A DNA stretch of 64,000 nucleotides, taken from NCBI RefSeq assembly GCF_024679095.1, contig NC_066577.1, positions 6,366,655 through 6,430,654 on the forward strand, in the 5' to 3' direction. The stretch is from Eriocheir sinensis (taxonomy: Eukaryota; Arthropoda; Malacostraca; Decapoda; Varunidae). Shown here in pieces: positions 35,847 through 64,000 of this stretch (positions within the stretch are counted from its first letter, which is position 1; each line of letters begins with the position of its first letter). The position numbers and the translations under genes were made by a program. The notes under the pieces were generated by a model, which saw only the letters and a list, made by a program, of their open reading frames with translations, searched no databases and was not told where the DNA came from.

Positions 35847-36048
35847 AGCGTTGCCAAATTATCGTACACATCGCATTGCATTTTCGTAGTTTCTGACCGA
35901 TAACTATTGCAAAAACAAACAAACAAACATCAATAAATAGGAGTTTTAACGCTAACTTCAATTTTCTATCGTTATTTGCGTAGGTACGAGAGTTTGAGGC
36001 TTAAAAGTAATAAATACGATGTGGTGAGTACGATAATCTGGCAACGCT
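35847..36048. mobile_element. TTGCCA-ended MITE, 202 bp, with perfect target duplication
   Basis: Flanked by AGTTAAGACC at 35837-35846 and 36049-36058. The inverted ends agree at all but one base over 21: AGCGTTGCCA then A or G, then ATTATCGTAC. Copy A shows the unoccupied site (ggagttaagaagg at 30680). Non-coding; related copies at 36084-36272 and 63116-63303. Confidence 0.85.
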
Positions 36049-36083
36049 AGTTAAGACCCACACTCTTTCTGTTCATGTATCAC

Positions 36084-36272
36084 CGTTGCCAGATTGTCGT
36101 ACTCAGAGCATAGTATTTACCGCTTTCTGACGCCTAACTATCGCCAAGAAACATCAGGAATTAACTATTTTAACGATAATTATAAGTGAATCTCCTTATT
36201 GGGGTCCACGAGACAGTTTTTGGGTCGGAAGTCGGTAAATATAAGAGGCTGAGTAAGACAATCTGGCAACTT
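36084..36272. mobile_element. TTGCCA-ended MITE, second copy
   Basis: Inverted ends gttgccagattgtcgtactc and gagtaagacaatctggcaac; catgtat flanks both sides (36074-36080 and near 36276). The internal tttctgacgcctaactatcg is shared with 11425-11460. Confidence 0.75.
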
Positions 36273-36544
36273 TGCCATGTATAGTCCTTCTTTCTTCCTG
36301 TTTCTATTCTTTCATTTTTATTTAATTGTGTTATGATGTTTATTTCTTGATTTGTCTTTCTTTCATTCTTTTCTTCCATTTTTCCTCCGGTTTTCTATTT
36401 TTTTACTGTCTCTTGTTTTCTATGTTTCTTTCTTTCTTTCTTTTCTCTTCCTGTCTTTCTTTCTTTCTCTTTTTCTATACGTTTCTGCAAGCGTGGTAGG
36501 GGAGCGCGAATAGGTCGTATCCTAAGACGTTTCGTAGGCCAAGA

Positions 36545-37390
36545 ACACCTATTTGACAAGGCTTTCGTAGGAGTTGTGGGCATTTCCAGGAGTAGTTTTA
36601 TGACCCTGGTGGTAGTGTGACCCTTCCTCTGTACCGTGAACCTAAAGAAACACATATTTGACAAGGCTTTCGTAGGAGTTGTGGGCATTTCCAGGAGTAG
36701 TTTTATGACCCTGGTGGTAGTGTGACCCTTCCTCTGTACTGTGAACCTAAAGAAACACATATTTGACAAGGCTTTCGTAGGAGTTGTGGGCATTTCCAGG
36801 AGTAGTTTTATGACCCTGGTGGTAGTGTGACCCTTCCTCTGTACCGTGAACCTAAAGAAACACACATTTGACAAGGCTTTCGTAGGAGTTGTGGGCATTT
36901 CCAGGGGTAGTTTTATGGCCCTGGTGGTAGTGTGACCCTTCCTCTGTACCATGAACCTAAAGAAACACACATTTGACAAGGCTTTCGTAGGAGTTGTGGG
37001 CATTTCCAGGAGTAGTCTTATGACCCTGGTGGTAGCTAGTGTGACCCTTCCTCTGTACTGTGAACCTAAAGAAACACACATTTGACAAGGCTTTCGTAGG
37101 AGTTGTGGGCATTTCCAGGGGTAGTTTTATGACCCTGGTGGTAGTGTGACCCTTCCTCTGTACCGTGAACCTAAAGAAACACACATTTGACAAGGCTTTC
37201 GTAGGAGTTGTGGGCATTTCCAGGAGTAGTTTTATGACCCTGGTGGTAGTGTGACCCTTCCTCTGTACTGTGAACCTAAAGAAACACACATTTGACAAGG
37301 CTTTCGTAGGAGTTGTGGGCATTTCCAGTAGTAGTTTTATGACCCTGGTGGTAGTGTGACCCTTCCTCTGTACCATGAACCTGAAGAAAC
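36545..37390 (-). repeat. 105-bp satellite, ~8 copies
   Basis: Same unit and same outer boundary words as the other 105-bp arrays (aagaacacctatttgacaag at one end, aacactcattataatctgac at the other). Confidence 0.88.
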
Positions 37391-37391
37391 A

Positions 37392-37545
37392 CTCATTATA
37401 ATCTGACTGACCCCCTCTTTGACCTCTAGAAATAGCTGATGTTACAAGCGAAAATGTCTTATAATACCGGTCAAGCTTGGTTGGTATTATAAGACACGAT
37501 CGCTTCTCACATCAGCTGTTTCTAAAGGTCAAAGATAAGTCAGTC
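37392..37545. mobile_element. Foldback MITE (near-perfect palindrome)
   Basis: Left arm tttgacctctagaaatagct...tgtcttataatacc is the reverse complement of ggtattataagacac...agctgtttctaaaggtcaaa. The arms total about 65 bp each around a short cggtcaagcttggtt centre. The region 37546-37950 is otherwise unremarkable. Confidence 0.75.
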
Positions 37546-37952
37546 AATGTTTCTTCAGAGTTCATGCGATTTGTCTTGTAATATGACCTGTCTCTCTCTA
37601 AGGGATGGGATTAACTGGCCAGTATCTCGTTCAGAATGTTAGTGAATTCATGCTTGCTACGGGGCCTGACTGACATGACATAGTCTGAGTTTTCTATATT
37701 TAGTTTAGATGAACAAATTTCGATATTATCAGTAATAAAATTGGTTTAAGACCTTTATCTTTAACTTAGTTTTTGTTAAACTACTAATCCCTCCGTGTCC
37801 TTTGTTCGTTAATTCTGACTAAATAAGTTGTGGGGCATTACATCCGGCAGCTTGGGTAAACAATTTATAAAAGAGTGAGAACTGTCACATGGAAAACACT
37901 GATATGAGAGAGACACAGGATGCAGGTGCTGGAGGCTTTCAGACGAGAAGAG

Positions 37953-39542
37953 CAGGGCTCCCACTTTTGGGGATTTTGTCCCCAGATTGGGACTTTTTCA
38001 TGCATTTAGTGATAATCTGGGGATTTGGCCTTTTTGGGGGATTTTCTGGGGAATTCTGGTCGCCTTTAATGACAATTTAGGGATTTCCAGCTGGAGAGAA
38101 AGACTGAACCCCAAAAAACATAAGTGGTGAGTTGAAATACATAAATCTGCAGAGAGTTATTGGGTGCATGACCTCACTATCTTGTGCAAATGCTCCAGTT
38201 GAAAGATTTTTTTAGCACTCTGAAAGCAATTAAGAATGATCACATAAACTCACTGAAAAGGGAAAGCATTGTGGGACTACTCCATGGAAAACGCACTAGG
38301 TAAGGCAAGTTTAACTGCTGATAAACTAAGTGTACATGATCACCCAAGGTTGTTAAAGCTTATGCAAAATGTCAAAAGCAATGCAACAGACACTAAAGCT
38401 CATGAAATCATTGCAAAAGCACTAAAATCATAATACTGCTTATGAAGTGTAAAGTAAATAATAAGAAACATATACTTTTTGCATGTGTTTTTTTTACTGT
38501 ATTTTTTAACAGTGCAAGTTTTGATGGAAAAAGCAAAACTATGAACTCTCAAGTGCTTCTTTTTATATTGTGTTGAATGAGGAAAATACAATATCTCAGG
38601 ATTCTCAGTTATTTATTGATTTTAGTTTAGTCTATTAATAATTTTTATAGAAGATAGAACGTGATGGAAAGCACTCTAGTCTATCTCAGCTGCTAAGGAA
38701 TGTATTTTTTTTCATTTTATCCTTCTGTTATGAATGTGATAAAACTTTACTTATGCCAGAAATATATTCAGTCTACCACAGTGTAAAGTACACAAGTATC
38801 ACATACATTTTGAATGAACGTGTTTTCTTAAATTACTGTATTTGTTAATAGTGCAATTTATGCTAGAAAAAGCAAGAATATGAACTGCCAGTGTGTTTTC
38901 ATATTTTGTTGACAGGAAATGTCAACAGTCAATGCTCAGGATTTTCAGTTATTTATTGATTCTGGTTTAGTCTTTGTTTATATGTTATACTGCTTCATGA
39001 AAATCACTCGTCCATCTCAGCTGCTAAGGGATCTCATTTATTTACTTCATTTTAGCATTTTATTAAGAACATGATGAAAATTTAATCATCACAAGAAAAA
39101 CTCAAACATTGTGTTACAAATTCTTTTTTGTTTCGAGGGAAATCATTGTCAAAAAGGGAAAGAAAAGTGTATTTTCTGTATAATGATAAAAAGTAGACTT
39201 CTGAAATACTTATAAAGCAAATTTTTCCTATTATTTCGCAATTTTTGGTGGGGGGGACTGTAAGGGCGCGGCCACACCAGGAACCTTTGAATGTCAACAG
39301 TGTATCCCAGACGTTTCCCAAGTTTTTCGGGAAGCAGTTGAGAAACAACTTGGATACATTCAGGAAAGAATAGAGAAACATTGAGAGAATATATGTGTAA
39401 TTCACCAATGACTGATCAAGTGTTGGACTCGTAAGCGCCAGCAGGTACCCTCCCGACATGATCAAGTGCACTTTAGTGTATATCTGTGTGTGTGTGTGTG
39501 TGTGTGTGCACGTGCGTATGTGCGTGTGCGTGCGTGCGTGTG

Positions 39543-39585
<43 letters not shown>

Positions 39586-39654
39586 TTTTCAAGTCTTGAT
39601 AGTAAAGTATCAACTATTTTTATATTCCAGTCAAATTTCATTTATATATTTATG

Positions 39655-39710
<56 letters not shown>

Positions 39711-39847
39711 GAGGGGGACACACCCTGACCGCTGGGAGTGACCTCCCTCAGGGGTGCGGGGATAAAGACATATCCCACACCTCACTCACGGGGAAAAGGG
39801 ATTGGGATTATAATTATCATTCATTCACATACTTCAATATCTAGCTA

Positions 39848-39900
<53 letters not shown>

Positions 39901-40644
39901 CTTCTTATCTATACATATATACATATACATATACACCCACAGAACCCCACTCACATCCACACCCGCATATACGAGCGCGCAAAAGTTTCTCATGTTTTCC
40001 ATCCTGGGTGGAAAACATGATAAACTTCCTAACTGTTTCTGAGGACCGCCCGCACCAGGAAAGTTTGTATGGAAACTCAGCTTTGACATTTCGAAGGTGT
40101 TAATGAGGCCCGTAAAAGGATCTCCGCCTGTCAGATTATGGCTGCAGGCTGATGGAAGCTGGAATGGCTTTTCTGTGCCTGGTATCGATTCGTGGTATTT
40201 TGGGAGCCACCGTGTGTAACAGTTCTTCAAAATCAGTGGTTGACCTTCCAAGAAAATTATTAATTAATTAAACCCTGCTCCATTAACTCTCGGCTCCGTC
40301 AAAAGTCATTCTGTAATGCTCAACTTTCTATAAACGACCGCACCCATACGCGTTTTCTTGTCTTCTTCTTAATTGCTCTCCAGTGAGTGCAATAATAAAC
40401 AAAACAGAGGCCATTGTAGCAATCTCCGCACACCCTGAGACGTGGACAGGAAACATTATTTCCCGAGGATATTCAAATGTATGCCAGTGGTTTACCGAAA
40501 CACTTGGGAAACGTCTGGGATTCATTGCTGTCATACAAAGCTAGGACATGTGTCAATATTTGTAAACTAGGAACTTTTTGTCTAATCTAGGGATTTTTCA
40601 GCACGAGTCTAGGGAATTACTGATTTGCCTTTGTGGGAGCCCTG
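37953..40644 (+). mobile_element. hAT transposon remnant, ~2.7 kb
   Basis: Terminal inverted repeats CAGGGCTCCCAC (left) and GTGGGAGCCCTG (right). It lies inside a ~90-bp minisatellite (cacaggatgcaggtg...) present on both sides. It contains a decayed hAT dimerisation segment (38168-38303) and an internal duplication of about 350 bp (38400-39060: agtgcaa...gaaaaagcaa...atgaactctc/gcc). Simple repeats interrupt it at 39486-39583 (TG), 39658-39708 (AG) and 39849-39899 (TG). The 8-bp flanks (gagaagag, agaacaga) do not match exactly. Confidence 0.65.
38168..38303 (+). pseudogene. hAT transposase C-terminal dimerisation fragment
   Basis: Translates as SLSCANAPVERFFSTLKAIK then NDHINSLKRESIVGLLHGK, the (S)xAxxERxFSxLKxIKxxxRxxLxxexxxxLL signature of hAT family dimerisation domains. 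A run of seven T (38207-38213) shifts the frame between ERFF and STLK, so the fragment is dead. Confidence 0.7.
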
Positions 40645-40800
40645 AGAACAGAGAGAGAGGGCTGTCACATGGGAAACAGATATGAGAGAGACACAGGATG
40701 CAGGTGGTGGAGGCTTTGAGACAGAAGAGAGAGAGAGGGCTGTCACATGGAAAACACAGATATAAGGGGTACACAGGATGCTTAAGTGTCCTATTAATAC
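40645..40800. repeat. ~90-bp minisatellite flanking the hAT element
   Basis: Two units of gggctgtcacatggaaaaca...acacaggatgcaggtggtgg; a third partial unit is at 37880-37952, on the other side of the hAT insertion. Confidence 0.7.
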
Positions 40801-40900
40801 TACTGATCATTACTACGCTTTATTTACACGTACCGCATCGAGTTCTGTAGTATCAAGGAAAGGGAAGGAGGGACACACACAAACACACACACACACACTT

Positions 40901-41122
40901 GCTTATATGTTGTCTGAGTCCTTCTTTACAGAGCGAGCGCCGGAGTGATCCGTCAGAGGCGTTGATCTCTAGTTGCTCAGGAGATATATATGTTGCATTT
41001 CTTAAGGGTAGTTTTGATGTTGTCTTTAAGCTCTTTTTCTGCCACCCTGGGTTACGGCGAGCTTCAGGGAGGTGGCCGTAGAGAACTTGCCGATTAAGAC
41101 GATGTTCTGGCAGGCGGACTCA
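40901..41122 (-). pseudogene. LINE ORF2 C-terminal remnant (RTE/Jockey-type), frameshifted
   Basis: Minus strand reads LPEHRLNRQVLYGHLPEARR then NPGWQKK, then after a one-base shift LKDNIKTTLKKCNIYIS and EQLEINASDGSLRRSLCKEG. This is the LINE C-terminal pattern LYGxLxxGxRxxGGxKKRxKDxxKxxLKxCxI...LExxAxDRxxWRxxCxxG. No intact RT nearby. Confidence 0.65.
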
Positions 41123-41222
41123 CAAAAGCCTCGTCCACACCAGTCCTCATAAGGCGACTAGCAACTTGTTTGATAATTTCTCCATTCAGATGAAAGACTT
41201 GGGGATCTTCTACAATTAGGGT

Positions 41223-41575
41223 AGGCGGTGGCCGAACTGGTAGCGTACTGGGCCCACATTCACCGCGTGATGGACGACGCGGGTTCGAATCCCCACGCTA
41301 CCACTCGGATTTTTCAGTCACCGCCGAGTGGCTTAAAACTACCCACATGCTGTCCTGAAGACCACCCATCAACCCGGACTCTAGAGGAAGCCGTCCAAGC
41401 GAATCAAGAACGAGTTCCGGGGGGGCAGCATGAGCCAATGCAAGATGGCGCCACTATAAACACTCGCCCGCGCCAGAACGGGCTGGGCCGACCATCAGGC
41501 CCCACCTGGAAGAAGCCTTGGGCCGACCATCAGGCCCCACCAGGAAGATGCCTACCGGCGCAACAGGCAACGACG

Positions 41576-41603
<28 letters not shown>
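41223..41603 (+). mobile_element. Full-length tRNA-derived SINE (family S1) with poly-A tail
   Basis: The head has the A box TGGCCGAACTGG and B box GGTTCGAATCCC with standard spacing, followed by the family body (gccgagtggcttaaaactac, atggcgccactataaacact), two copies of ggccgaccatcaggcccc, and 24 A at the end. The intact promoter and tail make it the best-preserved member here. Family copies at 26600 and 33600, fragment at 59345. Confidence 0.8.
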
Positions 41604-41606
<3 letters not shown>

Positions 41607-41690
41607 TTGTTGGGATAAGACTTCCGTTTTGTTGATATTTACCTTGAGTCCCGGCATTGCTAGGTTGATGAGGCGTGGTACGGTAGAGAG
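41604..41690 (-). pseudogene. Reverse transcriptase fragment (GLKVNINKTEV motif)
   Basis: Minus strand encodes LINLAMPGLKVNINKTEVLS, matching the RT segment GLxxNxxKTEVM found just after the YADD motif of LINEs. It ends exactly where the SINE poly-A tail begins. The YADD motif itself is not visible. Confidence 0.6.
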
Positions 41691-42189
41691 GCCTTAGAGC
41701 TGGGTAGCCTTGGAGAAAGTGGGGGATAGGCTATCCAGGCCAAGGCAAGTATAGAGAAGGTATCGTCATACAGGCAGGAGGAAATCACTCGTTGGCAACT
41801 CCTATAGCCTTCACCCTTGGCCCCGCCCCATCCTCGTTGTCTGCCCAAACCGACGACTTCACACACCTCACTCCCACCCTGTTTCCTGACCCCAACATTC
41901 ATTTTTACGAAAAACTGAGACCACCATCATCTTCCTGAGAAAATTCTGCATCACACTAGCATAAAATTGTAACAATGATGTAAAATTACACATACGAAAA
42001 TCAGAGTTAAATGAAGTAGGGAATACATATTTTCTTGCACTTATTTCCCTTCAACTCCTCAGTACTCAGCTGGTTTTCGTCGCATCACTTTTATAAGCAC
42101 AGATCCTAAATCTGCATACTTTTCTGCTTCTGATGGTGTGTGGTACGTCCCGAGGTAAAATTATACAGAGGGTCAAAATCACCTCCGAA

Positions 42190-42960
42190 CATAAGACGTT
42201 TCGTAGGCCAAGAACACCTATTTGACAAGGCTTTCGTAGGAGTTTGGGGAGTTTCCAGGGGTAGTTTTGTGACCCTGGTGGTAGTGTGACCCTTCCTCTG
42301 TACCGTGAACCTAAAGAAACACACATTTGACAAGGCTTTCGTAGGAGTTGTGGGCATTTCCAGGAGTAGTTTTATGACCCTGGTGGTAATGTGACCCATC
42401 CTCTGTACCGTGAACCTAAAGAAACACACATTTGACAAGGCTTTCGTAGGAGTTGTGGGCATTTCCAGTAGTAGTTTTGTGACCCTGGTGGTAATGTGAC
42501 CCATCCTCTGTACCGTGAACCTAAAGAAACACACATTTGACAAGGCTTTCGTAGGAGTTGTGGGCATTTCCAGTAGTTTTGTGACCCTGGTGGTACTGTG
42601 ACCCTTCCTCTGTACCGTGAACCTAAAGAAACACACATTTGACAAGGCTTTCGTAGGAGTTGTGGGCATTTCCAGTAGTAGTTTTATGGCCCTGGTGGTA
42701 GTGTGACCCTTCCTCTGTACCGTGAACCTGAAGAAACACACATTTGACAAGGCTTTCGTAGGAGTTGTGGGCATTTCCAGGGGTAGTTTTGTGACCCTGG
42801 TGGTAGTGTGACCCTTCCTCTGTACCATGAACCTGATGAAACACACATTTGACAAGGCTTTCGTAGGAGTTGTGGGCATTTCCAGTAGTAGTTTTATGAC
42901 CCTGGTGGTAGTGCGACCCATCCTCTGTACCATTAATCTAAAGAAACACACATTATAACT
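42190..42960 (-). repeat. 105-bp satellite, ~7 copies
   Basis: Same unit, with the boundary word gtaggccaagaacacctatt at the low-coordinate end and acacacattataactcaatt at the other. 42961-43800 holds only unique AT-rich sequence with a (CA)n and dispersed GGTACC words (43450-43690). Confidence 0.85.
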
Positions 42961-43804
42961 CAATTAGCCTCCTTTTTTATGACCTTTCTGACAGTGTGTC
43001 CCTTCTTCTGCATGTACAAACTCAGGTCCACATTAATATACTGACGACGAACAAGGTGACCAAACCCAAATAAATAAAATAATGAAATAATAACAATAAA
43101 ACAAACACCATATTGTTCTCCTCTTTATTTTTCAGCTACAAAATGGGATATAACTCTCAAGAGGCAATGTAGTTTAGGCATTTCTCCGCAGTTTCTATCC
43201 TCAGCCTCGTGTCCGTACAAGCAAAACACTAGGAATAAGGAACCACCCTAAGGAACCACTGTTTGTTTAGGGGTGCGATGTGTAACTTCCGCAACACACA
43301 CACACACACACACACGTACACACCAAAAGTACAGCTCCGATACTATACTTTATCTTCAGTGTAACAAGCAATGTGAGTATGGCTAAACATCTTGGGGTGA
43401 AATTGTACTGTGGGCTGTAAGAGAGAGGAAGAGAGAGAATGCTTAGTCTGTCATTAAATTTTCAAGCCTGTGGAACCAATACGTAAGCCTTGGTACCGAT
43501 ATCTGGGGAGTGGTACCAATAACAGTTGCGGTACCAGTCTCAGCATGGTTCAACAGCTTAGCGAGACATTGTACTATGGCTTATAAGAGAGGAGATAAAA
43601 AATGGTGTCTAATTTCAAGGCTTTGGTACCATATCTTGGCATTGGTACCGATGTCAATTCTATGGTACCAATGAGTTTCGGTACCAGTTTCAAGCTTGTC
43701 GTAGCAATCAACCAAGTAATGAAGCGATCACTAGTCAGCTTGAGCCTGTGGTGGTGGTGGTGGTAGATTGTGATGGTGGTGGTGGTCTGTTGTATCATTT
43801 ATGG

Positions 43805-44395
43805 GGATGGAAACGGAACGGAAAAGGAAGGGTGGAGAGTCTTATAAGGCCAGGGAAGGAGGGATAGCGGACCAGCGGAAAAGTGGATAATAATTGGTTT
43901 TTGTACGGGTAGAGTCATATGAGGCCAGGGAAGGAGGGATAGCTTAGGCGGACCAGCGGAAGAGTGGATCATAAATGGTTTTTGTACGGGTAGAGTTATA
44001 TGAGGCCAGGGAAGGAGGGATAGCTTAGGCGGACCAGCGGAAGAGTGGATCATAATTGTTTTTTGTACGGGTAGAGTTATATGAGGCCAGGGAAGGAGGG
44101 ATAGCTTAAGCGGACCAGCGGAAGAGTGGATCATAATTGGTTTTTGTACGGGTAGAGTTATATGAGGCCAGGGAAGGAGGGATAGCTTAAGCGGACCAGC
44201 GGAAGAGTGGATCATAATTGTTTTTTGTACGGGTAGAGTTATATGAGGCCAGGGAAGGAGGGATAGCTTAGGCGGACCAGCGGAAGAGTGGATCGTAAAT
44301 GGTTTTTGTACGGGTAGATATATGAGGCCAGGGAAGGAGGGATAGCTTAGGCGGACCAGCGGAAGAGTGGATCATAATTGGTTTTTGTACAACAG
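43805..44395. repeat. 81-bp tandem repeat, ~7 copies
   Basis: Unit contains gaggccagggaaggaggga, gcggaccagcggaagagtgg and tttttgtacgggtagag. 81 bp is 27 codons, so the minus-strand frame (HSSAGPLKLSLLPWPH) stays open by chance. 44400-45100 has no recognised feature. Confidence 0.85.
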
Positions 44396-45099
44396 TTTTC
44401 GGGACTGGAAACAATATATGCAATGTTATGAGTTGGTCAAGTTGGCAACACTGCAGTGGAGACTCTTCCGCCGAGGTAGAAACAGGAGGGGGAGAAGGGA
44501 GAGGAGAGAGAGAGAGGGAGGAAGGAATAGAGGGAGGGGATGTTACGTCGATTCCCCTGAAGACAAGTGGAATAGAACGGAATAACAAGTGGATGGATGG
44601 GTGAATGGAAGCAATAGACATCACAGCTGGGAATAGACAGAGGTTAAACATACACTAAGCAATGTAGCATATGGTAAAAATCAGGGATGTATGGATAGCC
44701 TATAGATAAATTTACTTAGCAATGCGTTAGACAAATATAAACATGTATTAGGCAAAGCTTTAACTAGCATAAGGCAGCTGGGTTAGGTTAGAACATGTAT
44801 AGATCAATAGAGTGGGCACTGGGCTATGTTAAGTGGGTATATGGGTCTACCTAACAGGCTGAGGATTGGAAGGCGTTAACACTAGGCTACTATAGAGGAA
44901 ATGTATCGAACAATGGAAATAGAGGAAGGGTTTGAACTGGATTGAGGAAGATGGAGAAGGGTCATTGCCAAGTCCGACCCCAGGAACAGGTGGACTATGA
45001 AAAGACTGGACTAATACATGTACTAAGAGTGGCCAAGATTGAGCTCATCCCAGGTAACTTGTGGGTAGGTTTAGATAAGGCTGCAAGGTTGAATTATAC

Positions 45100-46020
45100 T
45101 GAGCTTGAAGGTTAAGTTAGGTTAGACTAAGTTTAGAATAGAATCAGATTAGGTCAACTTACAGCTTGGTTAGGTTTTACGATAAGGTTACCTAATATCC
45201 AGTATAGCTTAGTTTGGTTAGGTCACAGTAAGACTTGGCTAGGAAAAGGTTAAGTTAGGTTAGACTAAGTTTAGAATAGAATCAGATTAGGTCAACTTAC
45301 AGATTGTTTAGGTTTTACAATAAGGTTACCCAATATCCAGTGTAGGTTTGTTATGTTAACATTAGATTAGGTTACAGTAAGGTTAGGTTAAGTTTAGAAT
45401 AGAATCAGATTAGGTCAACTTACAGCTTGGTCAGGTTTTAGGATAAGGTTAGCTTAGATCCATCAGAGCTTGGTTTGGTTGTTAACATTAGATTAAGTTA
45501 CAGTAAGATCTGAAGAGAGAAAGGTTAAGTTAGGTTAAGTTTAGAGTAGAATCAGATTAGGTCAACTTACAGCTTGGTTAGGTTTTAGGATAAGGTTAGC
45601 TTAGATCCATCATAGCTTGGTTTGGTTAAGTTAACATTAGATTAAGTTACAGTAAGATCTGAAGAGAGAAAGGTTAAGTTAGGTTAAGTTTAGAATAGAA
45701 TCAGATTAGGTCAACTTACAGCTTGGTTAGGTTTTAGGATAAGGTTAGCTTAGATCCATCAGAGCTTGGTTTGGTTAAGTTAACATTAGATTAAGTTACA
45801 GTAAGATCTGAAGAGAGAAAGATTAGGTTAGGTTAAGTTAATAATAGAATCAGATTAGGTCAACTTACAGCTTGGTTAAGTTTTATGATAAGGTCAACTT
45901 AGATCCAGTACAGCTTGGTTTTGTTAGGTTAACATTAGATTAGGTCAAGGTTGGGTTAAGCAACATTAGCATAAGTTAGGTCAGGTCAAGGAGGGGAGGG
46001 TTAGGCCAAATTAGGTTAAG
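45100..46020. repeat. Higher-order TTAGG-like repeat, ~150 bp units
   Basis: Five to six units with gttaggttaagtttagaata, gattaggtcaacttacagct and gataaggttagcttagatcc. The TTAGGTT words suggest descent from interstitial telomeric sequence. It lies directly 3' of MetAP2. Confidence 0.75.
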
Positions 46021-46064
46021 ATATAATTAGAATCTGACCTATTCCATGGAGTGACTCAACAGAC

Positions 46065-62798
<16,734 letters not shown>

Positions 62799-62809
62799 CT
62801 TCAACACAC

Positions 62810-62940
62810 GTGGTACCGATACTACTGGTACCAATATTAGCGGTACCGTTGTTAGTGGTACCAGTATTAGCGGTACCGTTGTTAGTGGTACCAGTATTAG
62901 CGGTACCGGTGTTAGTGGTACCAGTATTAGCGGTACTTGA
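62810..62940. promoter_or_regulatory. 15-bp GGTACC repeat in MetAP2 upstream region
   Basis: Eight GGTACC words at 15-16 bp spacing (ggtaccgttgttagt / ggtaccagtattagc) lie immediately upstream of the start codon, in the 5' UTR or promoter. Each GGTACC is self-complementary. A role is unproven; it may be only a minisatellite. No TATA box seen, as expected for a housekeeping gene. Confidence 0.5.
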
Positions 62941-63115
62941 GAACCCCCTTGAGCCTATCTGTCAGAGGTGTTTTCTTTGTATCTCCCATGAAAGTGTAAA
63001 TACATTTTTTTATTGACTGAATCTTTTGTATCTCTCACTTTATTCCTTGCCGGTTCTAAGTTAGGTCATCGGACTGTCCTTAATTAATCTTTCTCCTGTT
63101 TGACACATATGGGCC

Positions 63116-63303
63116 AACGTTGCCAGACTATCGTACTCTGCTTATGTTTGCTGATTTCCGACCCAAAAACTGTTTTCATCACCCAAATAACTGCCTTCGT
63201 GTATGGTTATCATTTAAATGGTTAATTATTGGTGCTTCTTGGCAACAGTTATGGGACAGAAACCGGTAAATAAGGGGGTCTGAGTACGATAATCTGGCAA
63301 CGG
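63116..63303. mobile_element. TTGCCA-ended MITE, third copy
   Basis: cgttgccagactatcgtact and agtacgataatctggcaacg form inverted ends. The flanks tatgggcca and tatggccca are nearly the same. Same family as 35847-36048. Confidence 0.75.
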
Positions 63304-63368
63304 TGATTATGGCCCACTGTCACCACGGCCTGATCACGTGTTGGACTCGTGATCACTAGCCTAGGAAT

Positions 63369-63443
63369 AGATGATTGATTGATTGTTTATTGTTGCAGGT
63401 AAAACAACAAAGGAGAAGGGAGAAGCATGCCATCCCAACCCCC
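63369..63443 (-). mobile_element. LINE/SINE 3' tail fragment with (TCAA)n
   Basis: gattgattgattgtttattg, aacaacaaaggagaaggga, gcatgccatcccaaccccc. Best-preserved copy of the tail seen at 4550 and 33714. Confidence 0.55.
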
Positions 63444-63479
63444 TGTGATTTTTCCTCTATTGTTTTCTTCTCTATTCTC

Positions 63480-63965
63480 TTAATTCTTTACTTCATGTCT
63501 TTTTATTCCTTGATTTGGTTTTCTTTTCCATTCTCTTCTTCCTTCCTCTCTGTATAGTTCATTATTCCTCTTCTTTCCTTCGTTTCTATATCCTGAATTC
63601 CTTCGATCTTTTCTTCATGTCTTCTGATTTCTTGGTTTTCTTTTCCATTCTCTTCTTCCTTCCTCTCTGTATAGTTACTTATTCGTCTTCTTTCCTTCGT
63701 TTCTATATCCTGAATTCCTTCGATCTTTTCTTCATGTCTTCTGATTTCTTGGTTTTCTTTTCCATTCTCTTCTTCCTTCCTCTCTGTAAAGTTAGTTATT
63801 CCTCTTCTTTCCTTCGTTTCTATATCCTGAATTCCTTCGATCTTTTCTTCATGTCGATTTCTTGGTTTTCTTTTCCATTCTCTTCTTCCTTCCTCTCTGT
63901 ATAGTTCATTATTCCTCTTCTTTCCTTCGTTTCTATATCTTTAATTCCTTCTTTTCTTCATGTCT
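63480..63965. repeat. 117-bp tandem repeat, ~4 copies, pyrimidine-rich
   Basis: Unit ttttccattctcttcttcct, gtttctatatcctgaattcc, ttcatgtcttctgatttctt. 117 bp is 39 codons, which keeps one plus frame open. It continues toward the window end. Confidence 0.85.
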
Positions 63966-64000
63966 TCTCGATCCTTTGGTCTCTCTTCTAGACTTTATAA

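Noticed and set aside
63515..63904. 129-codon Phe/Leu-rich frame resembling a membrane protein
   Set aside because: 117-bp pyrimidine-rich tandem repeat; the hydrophobicity comes from TTT/TTC/CTT codons.

Overview
This is eukaryotic nuclear DNA, probably from a decapod crustacean. The signs are (AACCT)n/(TTAGG)n arthropod-type telomeric motifs inside the window, very long CT and AT dinucleotide runs, spliced genes with GT-AG introns, a TATA plus TCAGT initiator promoter, tRNA-derived SINEs, and many satellites and DNA transposon relics. The species cannot be fixed from the sequence. There is one 100-base assembly gap (4432-4531).

Only a few genes are convincing. (1) A complete nine-exon methionine aminopeptidase 2 gene lies on the minus strand (46094-62798). 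All exons join in frame to 496 codons with every metal and catalytic residue in place. (2) Three tandem minus-strand genes (7926-9320, 16839-17933, 20702-21874) encode C2H2 zinc-finger proteins with 13, 11 and 11 fingers, an acidic N-terminus and a basic tail. The third is a mosaic of the other two. (3) Two paralogous signal-peptide exons (28877-29116 and 35404-35715, minus) sit inside a segmental duplication and mark a pair of small secreted-protein genes. The first has had its promoter split off by an insertion.

Layout: 0.2-7.2 kb holds telomere-like repeats, LINE fragments and three satellites; 7.3-22 kb the zinc-finger cluster with DNA-transposon insertions; 22-26.5 kb SINE/LINE tails and CT tracts; 26.6-37.6 kb the two copies of the secreted-gene duplication, with a LINE ORF1 between them; 38-41.7 kb a dead hAT transposon, LINE remnants and an intact-looking SINE; 42-46 kb more satellites; 46-63 kb MetAP2, whose introns are filled with arrays of 35, 68, 52, 99 and 32 bp units; 63-64 kb a MITE and a 117-bp repeat.

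The most unusual pattern is the link between mobile elements and satellites. Several satellites are built from pieces of LINE reverse-transcriptase coding sequence. Several sit inside elements bounded by TTAA plus CCC...GGG termini (piggyBac-like), and the largest (68 bp, about 86 copies) fills a pogo-like element bounded by TA and its own inverted repeats. One TTAA element has landed at the stop codon of a zinc-finger gene and now supplies its last 22 residues. Most long open frames here are satellite frames without stop codons, not genes.
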